In this document: positions 33,780 through 42,357 of the stretch, piece after piece | How positions within the stretch are numbered: position 1 is the stretch's first letter | Layout: every line of letters starts with the position of its first letter | NCBI GenBank assembly: GCA_026421245.1 | Contig: JAPKDJ010000001.1 | Location: 1-64,000 of the forward strand | Reading direction: 5' to 3' | Length of the DNA stretch: 64,000 bases | Origin: Akkermansiaceae bacterium | GTDB taxonomy: Bacteria; Verrucomicrobiota; Verrucomicrobiia; Verrucomicrobiales; Akkermansiaceae | Position numbers and translations under genes: made by a program | The notes under the pieces: generated by a model | Database searches by the model: none | What the model was told of the DNA's origin: nothing | Seen by the model: the letters and a program-made list of their open reading frames with translations, nothing else

Positions 33780-34652
33780 ATGAGTCGTAAAATTTGGTTG
33801 GATGGGAACATCGTTGATGAGTCGGAAGCAAAGGTTTCAGTTTTCGATCACGGGCTCCTTTATGGCGATGGAATCTTTGAAGGAATTCGTTTCTACGAAG
33901 GCCGGGTCTTTCGATTGACCGAGCACATCGAGCGACTTTATCTCTCGGCTAAGGCACTTCTTTTAAAGATGCCGTGGACTCTCGAGGAGGTTTGCGAAGC
34001 GACGCTGGAAACGATTCGTGCCAATGAGTTAACCGACGGATACATCCGGCTTGTGGTGACACGGGGAGTAGGGGATTTGGGGCTCAATCCCTACCTTTGT
34101 CCTTCTCCGTCGATGTTTATCATCGCTTCGGGTATCACTCTTTATCCCAAGGAACTTTACGAGAACGGTCTCGAGGTCGTGACCTGCTCGACGCGTCGCC
34201 CGACTCCCGCGAGCTTGAGTCCGCAGGTGAAGTCGCTTAATTATCTCAACAATGTCATGGCCAAGATCGAGGCCCTCAAGGCTGGAGCTAAGGAAGGTCT
34301 GATGCTCAACGAACAGGGATACGTGGCTGAGTGCACCGGCGATAATGTCTTCATCGTGAAGAAGGGGGTTGTCCTGACGCCTCCGGTTTCCGATGGCAGC
34401 CTTGATGGGATCACTCGTCAGGTCATCTTTGATCTTTGTGATGAACTCGGAATTATCATTCGGGAAGTCTCGATGACCCGCTACGATCTCTACACTGCTG
34501 ACGAATCCTTCCTCACTGGAACAGCCGCTGAGACCATCCCCATGGTGAAGCTCGACGAACGTGAAATTGGAGACGGGAAGCCCGGCCCAGTGAGCCTCCG
34601 CTTGATCGAAGCGTATGGTGAAAAGGTCCGCTCCGAAGGCACGGCGTTTTAG
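33780..34652 (+). CDS. ilvE: Branched-chain amino acid aminotransferase
   Basis: 290 residues from the ATG at 33780 (the frame also allows a TTG at 33765). A fold-type IV PLP enzyme: 'VSVFDHGLLYGDGIFEGIR' near the start, 'YIRLVVTRGVGDLGL', the PLP lysine in 'SLNYLNNVMAKIEALKAG', and 'GYVAECTGDNVFIVKKG' and 'FLTGTAAETIPM' at the cofactor-phosphate and substrate sites. It performs the last step of Ile, Val and Leu synthesis or the first step of their breakdown. D-amino-acid transaminase and aminodeoxychorismate lyase share the fold, but the conserved blocks favour IlvE. Confidence 0.9.
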   Translation: MSRKIWLDGNIVDESEAKVSVFDHGLLYGDGIFEGIRFYEGRVFRLTEHIERLYLSAKALLLKMPWTLEEVCEATLETIRANELTDGYIRLVVTRGVGDLGLNPYLCPSPSMFIIASGITLYPKELYENGLEVVTCSTRRPTPASLSPQVKSLNYLNNVMAKIEALKAGAKEGLMLNEQGYVAECTGDNVFIVKKGVVLTPPVSDGSLDGITRQVIFDLCDELGIIIREVSMTRYDLYTADESFLTGTAAETIPMVKLDEREIGDGKPGPVSLRLIEAYGEKVRSEGTAF

Positions 34653-34691
34653 TTGCTGGTCATCGGGTGGCTTCGTTCCTAGGCTCACGGA

Positions 34692-35600
34692 ATGAAGCTC
34701 TTTCTTGCTGCCTCTCTCATACTTAGTTGTGTTCTTTGCGCTACACCCTTTGGGACGCAAATTAGTGAATCTGGAATTAAGCATTCCTTCCTGATCACAG
34801 GGACCAAAACCGCCATCATTGGTGAGGACTGTGAAGTGATTTGGGAGGTGCCCGCCAAGTCGCGAGACGGAGAAGTCTTGGCGAATGGAAATGTTTTGAT
34901 TGCCTTTGCGAAGGAGGTGAAGGAGTTCTCTAGGGAGAAGAAAGTGATTTTTCACTACAAGCTTTCTGATGAAAACAAGGAAATCAGTACCGCAAACCGG
35001 CTTCCGAATGGAAATACCCTGATTGCCGAGATGGGGGAAAAACCGCGAATTTTGGAGGTTGCTTCGGATGGCAGGGTTGTGGTCGAGGTTCCCGTGAAAC
35101 CGGAAAGCGACAACACGCACATGCAGATCCGGATGGCCCGCAAGCTCGCCAACGGAAACTATCTCGTTCCCCACCTGCTTGCATTTGCGATCAAGGAATA
35201 CACTCCGACGGGCGAGGTTGTCCGGACGATTAAAACCGATTTGCTCGAGTTGGGTGGGCGGGAAAAGAGAAACTGGCCTTTTACCGCGATTCTTCTCAAG
35301 GATGGCAGGATCATGGCGAACCTCACTAATGGCAACAAAACGGTCATCTTCGACAAGGAGGGGAAAGTGAACTGGGTGTTTGCCGACGACCGGTGCGCCG
35401 ACCCTTGCGGTGGTCAATTTTTGGCCAACGGAAATGTCGTAGCCTGCCAGTATGGTTCGAATTCAGACGCCAAGCCTGATGCGATCGAGATTAGCCCTGA
35501 CAAGAAAGTCGTCTGGGAATTTAAAGCACCCAAATTCAGGGGGGTTCATGAAGTCCACGTTCTCACCACTAATGGCAAGCCGGCGGGAGGGCGACGTTAG
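34692..35600 (+). CDS. Secreted beta-propeller protein with NGN repeats
   Basis: 302 residues with a signal peptide (MKLFLAASLILSCVLCA). The body is a run of repeats with the pattern L-x-N-G-N, seen as EVLANGNVLIAF, NRLPNGNTLIAE, RKLANGNYLVPH, MANLTNGNKTVI and QFLANGNVVACQ, spaced about 45 residues apart as blades of a propeller similar to PQQ or arylsulfotransferase propellers. No catalytic residues are evident. The C-terminus (KPAGGRR) overlaps the convergent SDR gene by four bases. The role is unknown. Confidence 0.75.
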   Translation: MKLFLAASLILSCVLCATPFGTQISESGIKHSFLITGTKTAIIGEDCEVIWEVPAKSRDGEVLANGNVLIAFAKEVKEFSREKKVIFHYKLSDENKEISTANRLPNGNTLIAEMGEKPRILEVASDGRVVVEVPVKPESDNTHMQIRMARKLANGNYLVPHLLAFAIKEYTPTGEVVRTIKTDLLELGGREKRNWPFTAILLKDGRIMANLTNGNKTVIFDKEGKVNWVFADDRCADPCGGQFLANGNVVACQYGSNSDAKPDAIEISPDKKVVWEFKAPKFRGVHEVHVLTTNGKPAGGRR

Positions 35601-36409
35601 TCGCTCCGCCGGGGCCGACCGGCCATGATGAGGCGGACGGCGGCCATGGGAAGGAGGCCGATCAAAGCAGCGGCAGCGGCAACTTTGAGGCCGGGATAGA
35701 TTCGGGGACGGTCTGCCAGAAGTGCGTTTAAGGAATCGCGGACAACTTTATCTGCCCGGACGTAGAAGGCTTCCTTGACTGGGAGATCACTTGTTGTGCT
35801 TCGTCGGGCAATATCACCGAAGCCGGTTTTGATGGGGCCGGGGCAGACGGCGAGAACCCGGACACCTTGGTCGCGTAGTTCGAGTCGCAGGCCTTCACTA
35901 AAGCTGGTGACATAAGCCTTGGTGGCGGCGTAGACCGCGAAATCTGGAATGGGAAGAACGCTGGCGAGGGAGCTGACGTTCAGGATGGCACCGCGTCGGG
36001 CGATGAGTCCCGGGAGAAGAGTGTGGGTGAGGTGGGTGAGTGCCTCCATGTTGAGGCGGATCATCTGTTCCGTTTTATCCCAGTCGGAAGTATGAAACTC
36101 GCCGTAGTCTCCCATGCCGGCATTGTTCAGCAGGAAATCGGGATAGAGGTTCTCTTGCGAAAGCGCATTAAGGAGGTGGTAGCGACCGGCATCGTTTGCG
36201 AGGTCGGAGGCGAAGGTTTTCACCCGTAGGTGAGGGTGTTTTTCGACCAGATCGGTGGCGATTTTCTCAAGGAGATTTTCACGCCTGGCGACGAGAACAA
36301 GTTTCTCGACGCGGGGCGCAAGTTGGAGGGCATATTCCAGCCCCAATCCCGAGCTGGCTCCTGTAATGAGGGCGCAGCGGAAATCGGGAAGCGAGCCGGG
36401 AGATGACAT
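35597..36409 (-). CDS. Short-chain dehydrogenase/reductase
   Basis: 270 residues. The NAD(P) site is TGASSGLG near residue 15, the NNAG motif is in 'LLNNAGMGDYG', and the catalytic Ser and YxxxK are in 'NVSSLASV' and 'YAATKAY'. The arginine pair in 'VARRE' after the second strand favours NADP(H). The C-terminus has a hydrophobic segment and a basic tail, as in SDRs of the DltE/YqjQ type that act on lipids or sugars at the membrane. The substrate is unknown. It lies 12 bases downstream of the DUF6941 gene on the same strand. Confidence 0.88.
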   Translation of the reverse strand: MSSPGSLPDFRCALITGASSGLGLEYALQLAPRVEKLVLVARRENLLEKIATDLVEKHPHLRVKTFASDLANDAGRYHLLNALSQENLYPDFLLNNAGMGDYGEFHTSDWDKTEQMIRLNMEALTHLTHTLLPGLIARRGAILNVSSLASVLPIPDFAVYAATKAYVTSFSEGLRLELRDQGVRVLAVCPGPIKTGFGDIARRSTTSDLPVKEAFYVRADKVVRDSLNALLADRPRIYPGLKVAAAAALIGLLPMAAVRLIMAGRPRRSD

Positions 36410-36421
36410 GCCTTTCTGGGG

Positions 36422-36838
36422 TTAGCCCTTGGGTTGTTTCTCGTCCACTTTGATGATGCGAAGAGGGAGGCGCTGGATGAGTTCACTATCGACCAGAATA
36501 TCGACAGAGTAGACTCCGGCACGAGGGAAGGTAAGTCCCTGGAAGCCGACGATGAGATGACGGGTCATGAAGGCCACGTTTTCAGGTATTTGCACAGGCA
36601 TGGCACCCTTGATGGGCATCTTGTCGTTGATGGGCTTGCCGTCTTCGTCGATCACAGAAATCTGGAGTTCGTGATCGCCGTCGTCTTCGGGAGTGAAGCA
36701 AAAGCGCATGGCGAGCGAGCACTGGGGGTGCACGATGGGGGTGGCTTTGGCGGCGAGGGCGTCGAAGGTTCCGGAGATGACCATTTTGCCTTGGTATTCT
36801 GCGGCGAAATCGCAGAGAGTTGCTACTTGTAAGTCCAT
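36422..36838 (-). CDS. DUF6941-like small protein
   Basis: 138 residues without signal peptide or membrane segment. The first strand-helix 'LQVATLCDFAAEYQGKMVISG' and the central 'HPQCSLAMRFCFTPEDDGDHEL' fit the DUF6941 pattern of a small beta-sandwich, with a conserved 'FPRAGVYSVDILVD' strand near the end. The function of the family is not known. It probably shares a transcript with the SDR gene, being 12 bases upstream of it, and is separated from PBP2 by 85 bases. Confidence 0.65.
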   Translation of the reverse strand: MDLQVATLCDFAAEYQGKMVISGTFDALAAKATPIVHPQCSLAMRFCFTPEDDGDHELQISVIDEDGKPINDKMPIKGAMPVQIPENVAFMTRHLIVGFQGLTFPRAGVYSVDILVDSELIQRLPLRIIKVDEKQPKG

Positions 36839-36923
36839 AATTGAGATTCAGAAATAAGGGCCGGAATCGGCACGCCCTTGGTTGCCTTATCCGGTCGGAT
36901 TCGTAAAGGGGGAAAGGAGTAAA

Positions 36924-39065
36924 TTACTGGTCTGCGGGTGTCTCGGGAGCTTCACGAGGCTTGTCAGCGGGAGCTTCGGGCTCGGTGGGGGTGACCGGGA
37001 TTGCTTCCGGAATTACTTCCGGAATGTCCTCCCCGGGGACTGTTGGGATGACAGGTTCTGCCGGGGGAATGGCAGAAGGAATTTCGGGCTCGTCCGTGGT
37101 GGGTATCGGGACGACGGGCTCTTCGGTCATGATCTCATCATCTTCAACAATGATGGCCTCCGGGATGCCTGTTTCAGAGGCCTCTTCATCGTCTTCAGTG
37201 ACAATGAGGGCACGGGCTGCGGGCTTTAGGTTTTCTTCGATTTCGGTCTGGAAATTGCGGAAGAAGCGCTTGACCATCGGGGCGGCTTTTTGGCCACCGC
37301 TCACGTTTTCGCCGGGAACGCCTTCGTAAACGACAGCGAAAGCGTAGCGGGGATTGTCGAAAGGAAAGAAGCCGGCAAACCAGGCGAGGTTTTGATTTTT
37401 CTTGGGCTTCCACTGAGCCGTGCCGGTCTTGCCGCACATGATGGTAAAGCCAAGGTCGGCTCTTTGTCCGGTTCCGTAGGGGGCGTGGACGACGTCTCGC
37501 ATTCCCTCCCTTGTTGTTTTTAAGGCGATGTCAGAAAGCCTGAGATCGTTGCGTTTTTTGAAGGTGGGGGCTTCAATGACACGGCCATGGAAGTCTTGGA
37601 TTTGGCGAACGAGCTGGAGATCCATTAGGACAGAGCCATTGCCGATAGCTGCCATGGACTGGGCCACTTGAAGAGGAGAGGCTTCCATTAGGCCTTGCCC
37701 GATAGAAAGGTTGGCGGTGTCACCATCAGTGGCAGGACGTCCCGTCTCCTTCATGATGTAGTCCGGGGATGGGGCAACTCCGGCGGTTTCTCCGAGAAGG
37801 GGAAGGCCGGTCTTGGAACCGTAACCGAGACGGCGGCCGACGGAGAGAAAAGCCTGCGGGCCGGTTTCAATCCCGACCTGGTAGAACCAGGGGTTGATTG
37901 ATTTAGCGAGAGCACGCTTGGCGTCCACCCAGCCCTGGGGGCCTGGCGAGTGATTTCTCATCCAGATATTGCCGATCTTTATTTTATAGGGACAGTCAAA
38001 TTTTTGGTCGTAGCGAATAGCTCCGGTATTAATGGCAGCGAGACTAACGACGGGTTTGAAGGTCGAAGCGGGAGGATAGGCTGATTGGTAGGCTCGGCCG
38101 AATAGGGGGGCGGCTGGGTCCTCGCTGAGTTCCTTATATCGCTCATTGGTAATGTAGGGAACGAATTCATTGAGATCGAAGGTCGGGCGGGAGGCCATGA
38201 CGAGGACTTCGCCGGTTTGAATATCGATGACGACGAAGGCGCCGCGCTTTGATCCTTCGCGAAGAACTCGCTCGGCGTAGCGTTGCCAATCCAGGTCGAT
38301 AGTGGTGATGACGTTTCCTCCCGGACGGGGGCGTCGGATGGGTTCATCGAGGACCTTGGTTCCATTTTTATCGAAGAGTATTTTCTTCAAGCCCGGAACA
38401 CCTCGGAGCTTTTGATCAAAGATCATCTCAAAGCCGGATTTTCCCATGACGGATTGAAAAAGCGGATCGCCCTCATTAATGGGTCCGGAGGGGAGGACGG
38501 TTTGAGCTCCCACGTAGCCGATGAGGTGAGCACCCACCGATTTTTCAGGATAGTATCTGAGGTAAACTGGAAGAAGGGTGAGACCTGTTGGAAGTCTTTC
38601 TTCGAGCTCTTTGGCTTTGCTTTCGGAAAAGATTTGCGAAATTTTCCGGGGGAGCCAACGACGATTACGATAGTAGTTTGCGAGTTTCTTGTCGGAATAC
38701 TGTTGGTCACCATTGACGAGGGCATTGGCCTCTGCGATTCGATCCTGAGCCCAGGCAACGGCAGTTTCGGCTTCGGCCGGGCCTTCGTAGGCCGTGAAAT
38801 CCAGGGCGAGATGGTAAGCCATCTTGGTCTGAGCTAGAGGAAATCCTTCTCGATCAAGAATGAGGCCCCGGGGTGCAGGAACAGAGAGGGTCATGGTTCG
38901 GGCCATACCTTCGCTGAAGATGGAAGCATCGTCAGCGGATGGACCTTGTTCCTCTTCAGTTTCCTCGGGAACCGTGGGATTCACGAGGCGGGGAATTTCC
39001 GTCGACTCCTGCGCGGGAAGGAGGAGGAGGATACTCAGGCCGATGAGGATTTGCTTCCAGATCAT
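36924..39065 (-). CDS. mrdA: Penicillin-binding protein 2 (cell-elongation D,D-transpeptidase)
   Basis: 713 residues, with an N-terminal membrane helix (about 4-17). The dimerisation domain ('APRGLILDREGFPLAQT') is followed by the transpeptidase domain. Active-site motifs are all present: STFK (334-337), SIN (389-391) and KTG (545-547). It cross-links peptidoglycan during rod elongation with RodA and MreB. The catalytic domain ends near residue 615; the last about 90 residues are a Pro/Glu/Thr-rich tail, longer than in well-studied PBP2 and likely disordered in the periplasm. No rodA or mreC gene is adjacent in the window. Confidence 0.93.
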   Translation of the reverse strand: MIWKQILIGLSILLLLPAQESTEIPRLVNPTVPEETEEEQGPSADDASIFSEGMARTMTLSVPAPRGLILDREGFPLAQTKMAYHLALDFTAYEGPAEAETAVAWAQDRIAEANALVNGDQQYSDKKLANYYRNRRWLPRKISQIFSESKAKELEERLPTGLTLLPVYLRYYPEKSVGAHLIGYVGAQTVLPSGPINEGDPLFQSVMGKSGFEMIFDQKLRGVPGLKKILFDKNGTKVLDEPIRRPRPGGNVITTIDLDWQRYAERVLREGSKRGAFVVIDIQTGEVLVMASRPTFDLNEFVPYITNERYKELSEDPAAPLFGRAYQSAYPPASTFKPVVSLAAINTGAIRYDQKFDCPYKIKIGNIWMRNHSPGPQGWVDAKRALAKSINPWFYQVGIETGPQAFLSVGRRLGYGSKTGLPLLGETAGVAPSPDYIMKETGRPATDGDTANLSIGQGLMEASPLQVAQSMAAIGNGSVLMDLQLVRQIQDFHGRVIEAPTFKKRNDLRLSDIALKTTREGMRDVVHAPYGTGQRADLGFTIMCGKTGTAQWKPKKNQNLAWFAGFFPFDNPRYAFAVVYEGVPGENVSGGQKAAPMVKRFFRNFQTEIEENLKPAARALIVTEDDEEASETGIPEAIIVEDDEIMTEEPVVPIPTTDEPEIPSAIPPAEPVIPTVPGEDIPEVIPEAIPVTPTEPEAPADKPREAPETPADQ

Positions 39066-39094
39066 GAGAGGAGACTACGCTGATACCCGGGGTG

Positions 39095-39549
39095 TTACCA
39101 GTCCCACTCGCGAGGATTTCCTTCGATGTTTTTGACGATTTTACCAGAGAGGGAAATGGTTTGCGTTTTCAATTTTGATTCAGGTTTCCTTTCAAAAAGG
39201 ACCCATTTGGTTTCGGTGTGACTATCGACTCGGACGCTGACGTTTAGATGGGTTTTGATTTTCGCGTCGGTTCTGGGAAAGACCCTCAGCTTCCTGGGAA
39301 ACCAGAAATCTGGCAAAGGTGATTCTTTTTTTCCGGGGGAATGGGAACGAATCTGGTTTTGCCGCTCAGACAGGAGAGGGGAATGCCTCTTTTTTCTCCC
39401 GTTGGTTTTACCACGCTTCTGACTTGGGTTTCGTTGATTTGAACTGCTGGGATCTTTCTAAACCTATGGTCGTCCATCAGGATTTGGGCGCAGCTTGGAG
39501 AATAGAGCCACATAATTGCGATGGTGACACGAGCGAAAATTCTCATCAT
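39095..39549 (-). CDS. Small secreted protein split by a -1 slippery heptamer
   Basis: The ATG at 39549 (or 39546) starts a signal peptide-like sequence 'MMRIFARVTIAIMWLYSPSC' and an 87-residue frame ending at 39286. The next frame continues without a start: 'ESPLPDFWFPRKLRVFPRT' and on to a C-terminus ending 'NIEGNPREWDW' with a stop at 39095. The frames meet at A-AAA-AAG (39325-39331 on the minus strand), in phase for a -1 slip, which would give a 151-residue product. Whether this is programmed, a mutation or a miscalled homopolymer cannot be told here. No family recognised; the gene follows the RRM divergent region and precedes PBP2. Confidence 0.6.
39325..39331 (-). other. Canonical -1 frameshift heptamer (A AAA AAG)
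   Basis: In the upstream frame the codons read GAA AAA AAG, the same in-phase slippery site used by E. coli dnaX. A slip of one base back connects the signal-peptide half to the C-terminal half of the protein. Only a weak hairpin (CCAG-attt-CTGG) is visible about 11 bases downstream, and no purine-rich Shine-Dalgarno-like enhancer lies upstream. Confidence 0.5.
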
Positions 39550-39896
39550 GGCGTTTGAAATATGGCGATTTGAGCGGCTGTCAAAGAGAGGGTTGAGGCA
39601 TTCCCGCTTGCGTAATGGTCGGGAAAACCTACCTTTTCGTCGTTGAGGGTCGCCGTGAGCGTCCAAAATCCCCGGAAGGAGCACTTTTCCGATGCCGAAT
39701 CTTCTCTGCAAGCTCGCTCAAATGCACTTGCCCGGCGTCCCTTTCTTGATTTTGGAATCACCGATTTTCAACAAACCATTCGTCGAGGAGTCCGCTTTTC
39801 GGTCGTTGTCGAATTTGTCATAACCCGAACTGGGTTTTCGTTTTCACGGACCGATGCTCCCCGACCACTATTTGGGAAATTAACCCAATCTGAAAC
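39550..39896. other. Divergent intergenic region ahead of the RRM gene
   Basis: About 350 bases between the small secreted gene and the RRM gene. Overlapping open frames are present but none shows family character. A hairpin AACCC-gaact-GGGTT followed by TT lies at 39822-39837, possibly a leader structure. Promoters for both flanking genes are expected here but were not placed. Confidence 0.35.
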
Positions 39897-40643
39897 ATGT
39901 CAGAACCGAATAATAACACGTCGGCCGGTCAGTCTTCACAAGACTCCGGAAATCAATCCGGGAACCGCAACCGGAACAGAAATCGTAACCGCAACCGCAA
40001 CCGGAATCCGCAAGGCGAAGGTGGTGGTGGCGGCGGGCAGCGCAACAACCAGCGCCGCCAGCATAACAACGCCGAAGCTCCGCGTCGCCGCGGGCCTAAG
40101 CCGAAACCTCTCACTGCCTGGGAGAAAATTAAGAAGGTCTTTGGACTCTACAAACCCGTGACTGGTAATCCTTCGAAAAAGGCGGCCAAGAAGGGTGGCC
40201 GTCCTCGTAAAGAGAATGTTCGTGATGCTTCCGGTCGGACCGGAGGCGGAGGCGGAGGCGGAGGTGAAAAAACCGCTCGAGCTCGCCAGAAACCACGTCC
40301 AACTCCCGACAGTTCCCAGGTAGAAGGCAAGCGCCTCTATGTGGGAAATCTTTCTTATGATGCCGCCGAGCATGATTTGGAGGATTTGCTCAAGGGGGTG
40401 GGAGCTGTTCGTAATATCGAGATCGTCTACAACCGTAATACCCACCGTTCGAAAGGCTACGGCTTTGTTGAAATGGCCCGCGTTGACGAGGCGAAGCGAG
40501 CGGTCGAGGTCCTCCATGACCAACCTTTTATGGGGCGTACTTTGATTGTGAATGGCGCTAAATCCACAGGGCCTGTAGATTCCGATGGTGATCCCGCTCC
40601 GCAGGAAAACCCTCCGCCGAACCTTCCTGAGAACAAGGAGTAA
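39897..40643 (+). CDS. RNA-binding protein with RRM domain and disordered basic N-terminus
   Basis: 248 residues. Residues 1-140 are low complexity: an Asn-Arg repeat (about 23-37), Gly tracts, and basic stretches such as 'PRRRGPKPKP' and 'SKKAAKKGGRPRK'. The RRM domain spans about 143-220 with RNP2 'RLYVGNLSYD' and RNP1 'SKGYGFVEM', and the C-terminus is Pro-rich and acidic. Bacterial RRM proteins of this kind bind single-stranded RNA and are often cold-induced; most are about 80-100 residues, so the long N-terminal extension is unusual. A strong terminator follows. Confidence 0.9.
   Translation: MSEPNNNTSAGQSSQDSGNQSGNRNRNRNRNRNRNRNPQGEGGGGGGQRNNQRRQHNNAEAPRRRGPKPKPLTAWEKIKKVFGLYKPVTGNPSKKAAKKGGRPRKENVRDASGRTGGGGGGGGEKTARARQKPRPTPDSSQVEGKRLYVGNLSYDAAEHDLEDLLKGVGAVRNIEIVYNRNTHRSKGYGFVEMARVDEAKRAVEVLHDQPFMGRTLIVNGAKSTGPVDSDGDPAPQENPPPNLPENKE
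39963..40007 (+). repeat. Asn-Arg codon repeat
   Basis: Seven successive Asn-Arg codon pairs (AAC CGC and variants AAC CGG, AAT CGT, AAC AGA) lie inside the RRM gene. Codon variation shows the dipeptide is maintained rather than being a fresh DNA-level expansion. Confidence 0.8.
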
Positions 40644-40663
40644 TTTCTCATTAGTGAAATTTT

Positions 40664-40700
40664 AGCCCGTTCGGAGTTTTCCGAACGGGCTTTCTTTTTC
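40664..40700 (+). terminator. Rho-independent terminator after the RRM gene
   Basis: Twelve-base perfect stem AGCCCGTTCGGA / TCCGAACGGGCT with a four-base loop, followed by TTCTTTTTC. It lies 20 bases after the RRM stop and just before the GTG of miaA. Confidence 0.9.
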
Positions 40701-40712
40701 TACAATCAACTT

Positions 40713-41603
40713 GTGAGTACATCACCTTTCTATCTGTGTGGTCCGACTGCCTCCGGCAAGACGGCGTTGGCCCTTGCCTTGGCTGAGGCCTGGGGCGGGG
40801 AAGTAGTCAATGGGGACGCGTTTCAAGTTTATCGCGGGCTGGAAATCCTTAGTGCGGCACCCTCGGAAGAGGAAAAATCAAGGTGCCCTCATCATCTCTT
40901 CGGAGTCATGAATCCGACAGAGTCTATGGATGCTGCGAAATATGCCACCCTGGCGAGGCCGGTCATTGAGGGGATTGCGGCCAGGGGGAAACGGGCTATC
41001 GTCGTAGGAGGGTCAGGGCTCTATCTTAAGTTCCTCACTCACGGAGTGGCTGCTGCCCCTCCGGGCGATGAGGATATTAGGGCCGAATTGGATCAATTGG
41101 CAGTCGATGAAATCTATCGACGGTTGAAGGAATTAGATCCAGAGGAGGCGGCGAAGCAAAACTCGCAAAATCGCCGACATTTGTCACGAGCCTTGGAAAT
41201 CTGTCTCATCACGGGAGGAAGGGCTTCGGAATTGAGGAAGAATTTCGACGACTCCTCTCGGGTCGAAAATCTCGATGGCATTGCGCTTTCATGGCCCCGG
41301 GAGCTGCTGGCGGAGAGAATCGCGACGCGAACACCGAGGATGTTGGGAGAGGGGGCGGTTGAGGAAGTGAAGGCCTTGCCTTTGGGATCGCCGACTGTTC
41401 GTCAGGCAATCGGAGTGCGTGAAATCGAGGCGTATTTGTGCGGAGAAATGAGCCGTGAGGAGTGCGAAGAACGGATTACCATCTCGACCAGGCAGTATGC
41501 GAAACGGCAACGAAACTGGATTCGGCGTGAGGATTGGCTGAGGTCAATTGACGGGACCCTTCCGGTCGAAGATCAAGTGGAGGCGGTCATTCAATCGGGT
41601 TAG
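40713..41603 (+). CDS. miaA: tRNA dimethylallyltransferase
   Basis: 296 residues, starting at a GTG (40713) immediately after the preceding terminator. The enzyme transfers an isopentenyl group to A37 of tRNAs reading codons that begin with U. The P-loop is 'GPTASGKTALA', 'GEVVNGDAFQVYRGLEILSA' holds the catalytic Asp region, and 'VVGGSGLYLKFL' and 'RQYAKRQRNWIRRE' are diagnostic. Length is slightly short against the usual 300-315. The gene must have its own promoter inside or upstream of the terminator. Its end overlaps the convergent SHD1 gene by 17 bases. Confidence 0.95.
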   Translation: MSTSPFYLCGPTASGKTALALALAEAWGGEVVNGDAFQVYRGLEILSAAPSEEEKSRCPHHLFGVMNPTESMDAAKYATLARPVIEGIAARGKRAIVVGGSGLYLKFLTHGVAAAPPGDEDIRAELDQLAVDEIYRRLKELDPEEAAKQNSQNRRHLSRALEICLITGGRASELRKNFDDSSRVENLDGIALSWPRELLAERIATRTPRMLGEGAVEEVKALPLGSPTVRQAIGVREIEAYLCGEMSREECEERITISTRQYAKRQRNWIRREDWLRSIDGTLPVEDQVEAVIQSG

Positions 41604-42357
41604 CCTCAATGCGTTCGCTGGTGATGCGAACGACGACCGAGTAGTTTGCCCCTTCCTGGCCGGTGCCGAGGAGGACGGAGTGTCCGTCTTCGGTGTGCCA
41701 AAGGTGGGAGCCGAGAATGAGGCCGTCTTGAAGGTCGGACGAGTGGGGGTAGGGGGCGCCTTGCGCCGAGTCGCCGTGGAGGATGGTGAGAAGATTGATC
41801 ATCTCGCTCCAATTCGTCCTGAGTTGTCCACTGTAGGAGGTGAGAGGCTTGCCCTTGGTGCGGAGAGTGACTTCTTTAAGTTTGCCATTTCCGTCCCAGT
41901 CGAAGTAGAGGTGGCAGTGAAGTCCACCAATGGTTTGTTTGGTGCGGAAGGTGCCATTGAGCCCTACCCGGGCGAGCATGGCCTCGGGAACCGTGGCGTC
42001 CACTATTTGGCTTTCACCGAGCTTTTTGATGACGATCTTATGGGTATCACCGAATTTGAGGGTGTCGAAGGCAGCTCCCTTCGGGGCTGGTTTTAATGGG
42101 CCCTTTGGATCCCCATTTTCCGAGCTGCTTTTCTCTTTTTGGGGGTGATTGGCACTGAGCCAGGCCTGGTCATCGGTATGGAGCTTCTTGATGGAGAAGG
42201 TGAGAATGCGCCCCCCTTTTCGGAGCGTGACGAGCTTGCCGTCATTGGAAATATAGGCGGCTTCGAAGGTTTTATCTCCGGAGGCATTCTTCCAATCACG
42301 GGCCGAAAGGCTGGCAATTGAGAAAACGAGAGTGGCGAGGATGAAGAATGGGAGCAT
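41587..42357 (-). CDS. Secreted SHD1-domain protein
   Basis: 256 residues with a signal peptide (1-19). The N-terminal module 'ARDWKNASGDKTFEAAYI', 'GKLVTLRKGGRILTFSIKKL', 'DDQAWL' is the SLA1-homology (SHD1) pattern that is frequent in secreted planctomycete and verrucomicrobial proteins. The C-terminal two thirds form an unrecognised beta-rich domain with 'HLYFDWDGNGKLKEVTLRTKG'. No catalytic motif was seen. The gene converges with miaA. Confidence 0.75.
   Translation of the reverse strand: MLPFFILATLVFSIASLSARDWKNASGDKTFEAAYISNDGKLVTLRKGGRILTFSIKKLHTDDQAWLSANHPQKEKSSSENGDPKGPLKPAPKGAAFDTLKFGDTHKIVIKKLGESQIVDATVPEAMLARVGLNGTFRTKQTIGGLHCHLYFDWDGNGKLKEVTLRTKGKPLTSYSGQLRTNWSEMINLLTILHGDSAQGAPYPHSSDLQDGLILGSHLWHTEDGHSVLLGTGQEGANYSVVVRITSERIEANPIE

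Noticed and set aside
34029-35417. A 462-codon minus-strand open frame across ilvE and the propeller gene
   Set aside because: It spans two well-supported genes on the other strand and shows no domain.
39643-40161. A 172-codon plus-strand frame overlapping the RRM start
   Set aside because: It is a shifted reading of the Asn-Arg repeat region; the RRM frame has clear RNP motifs.
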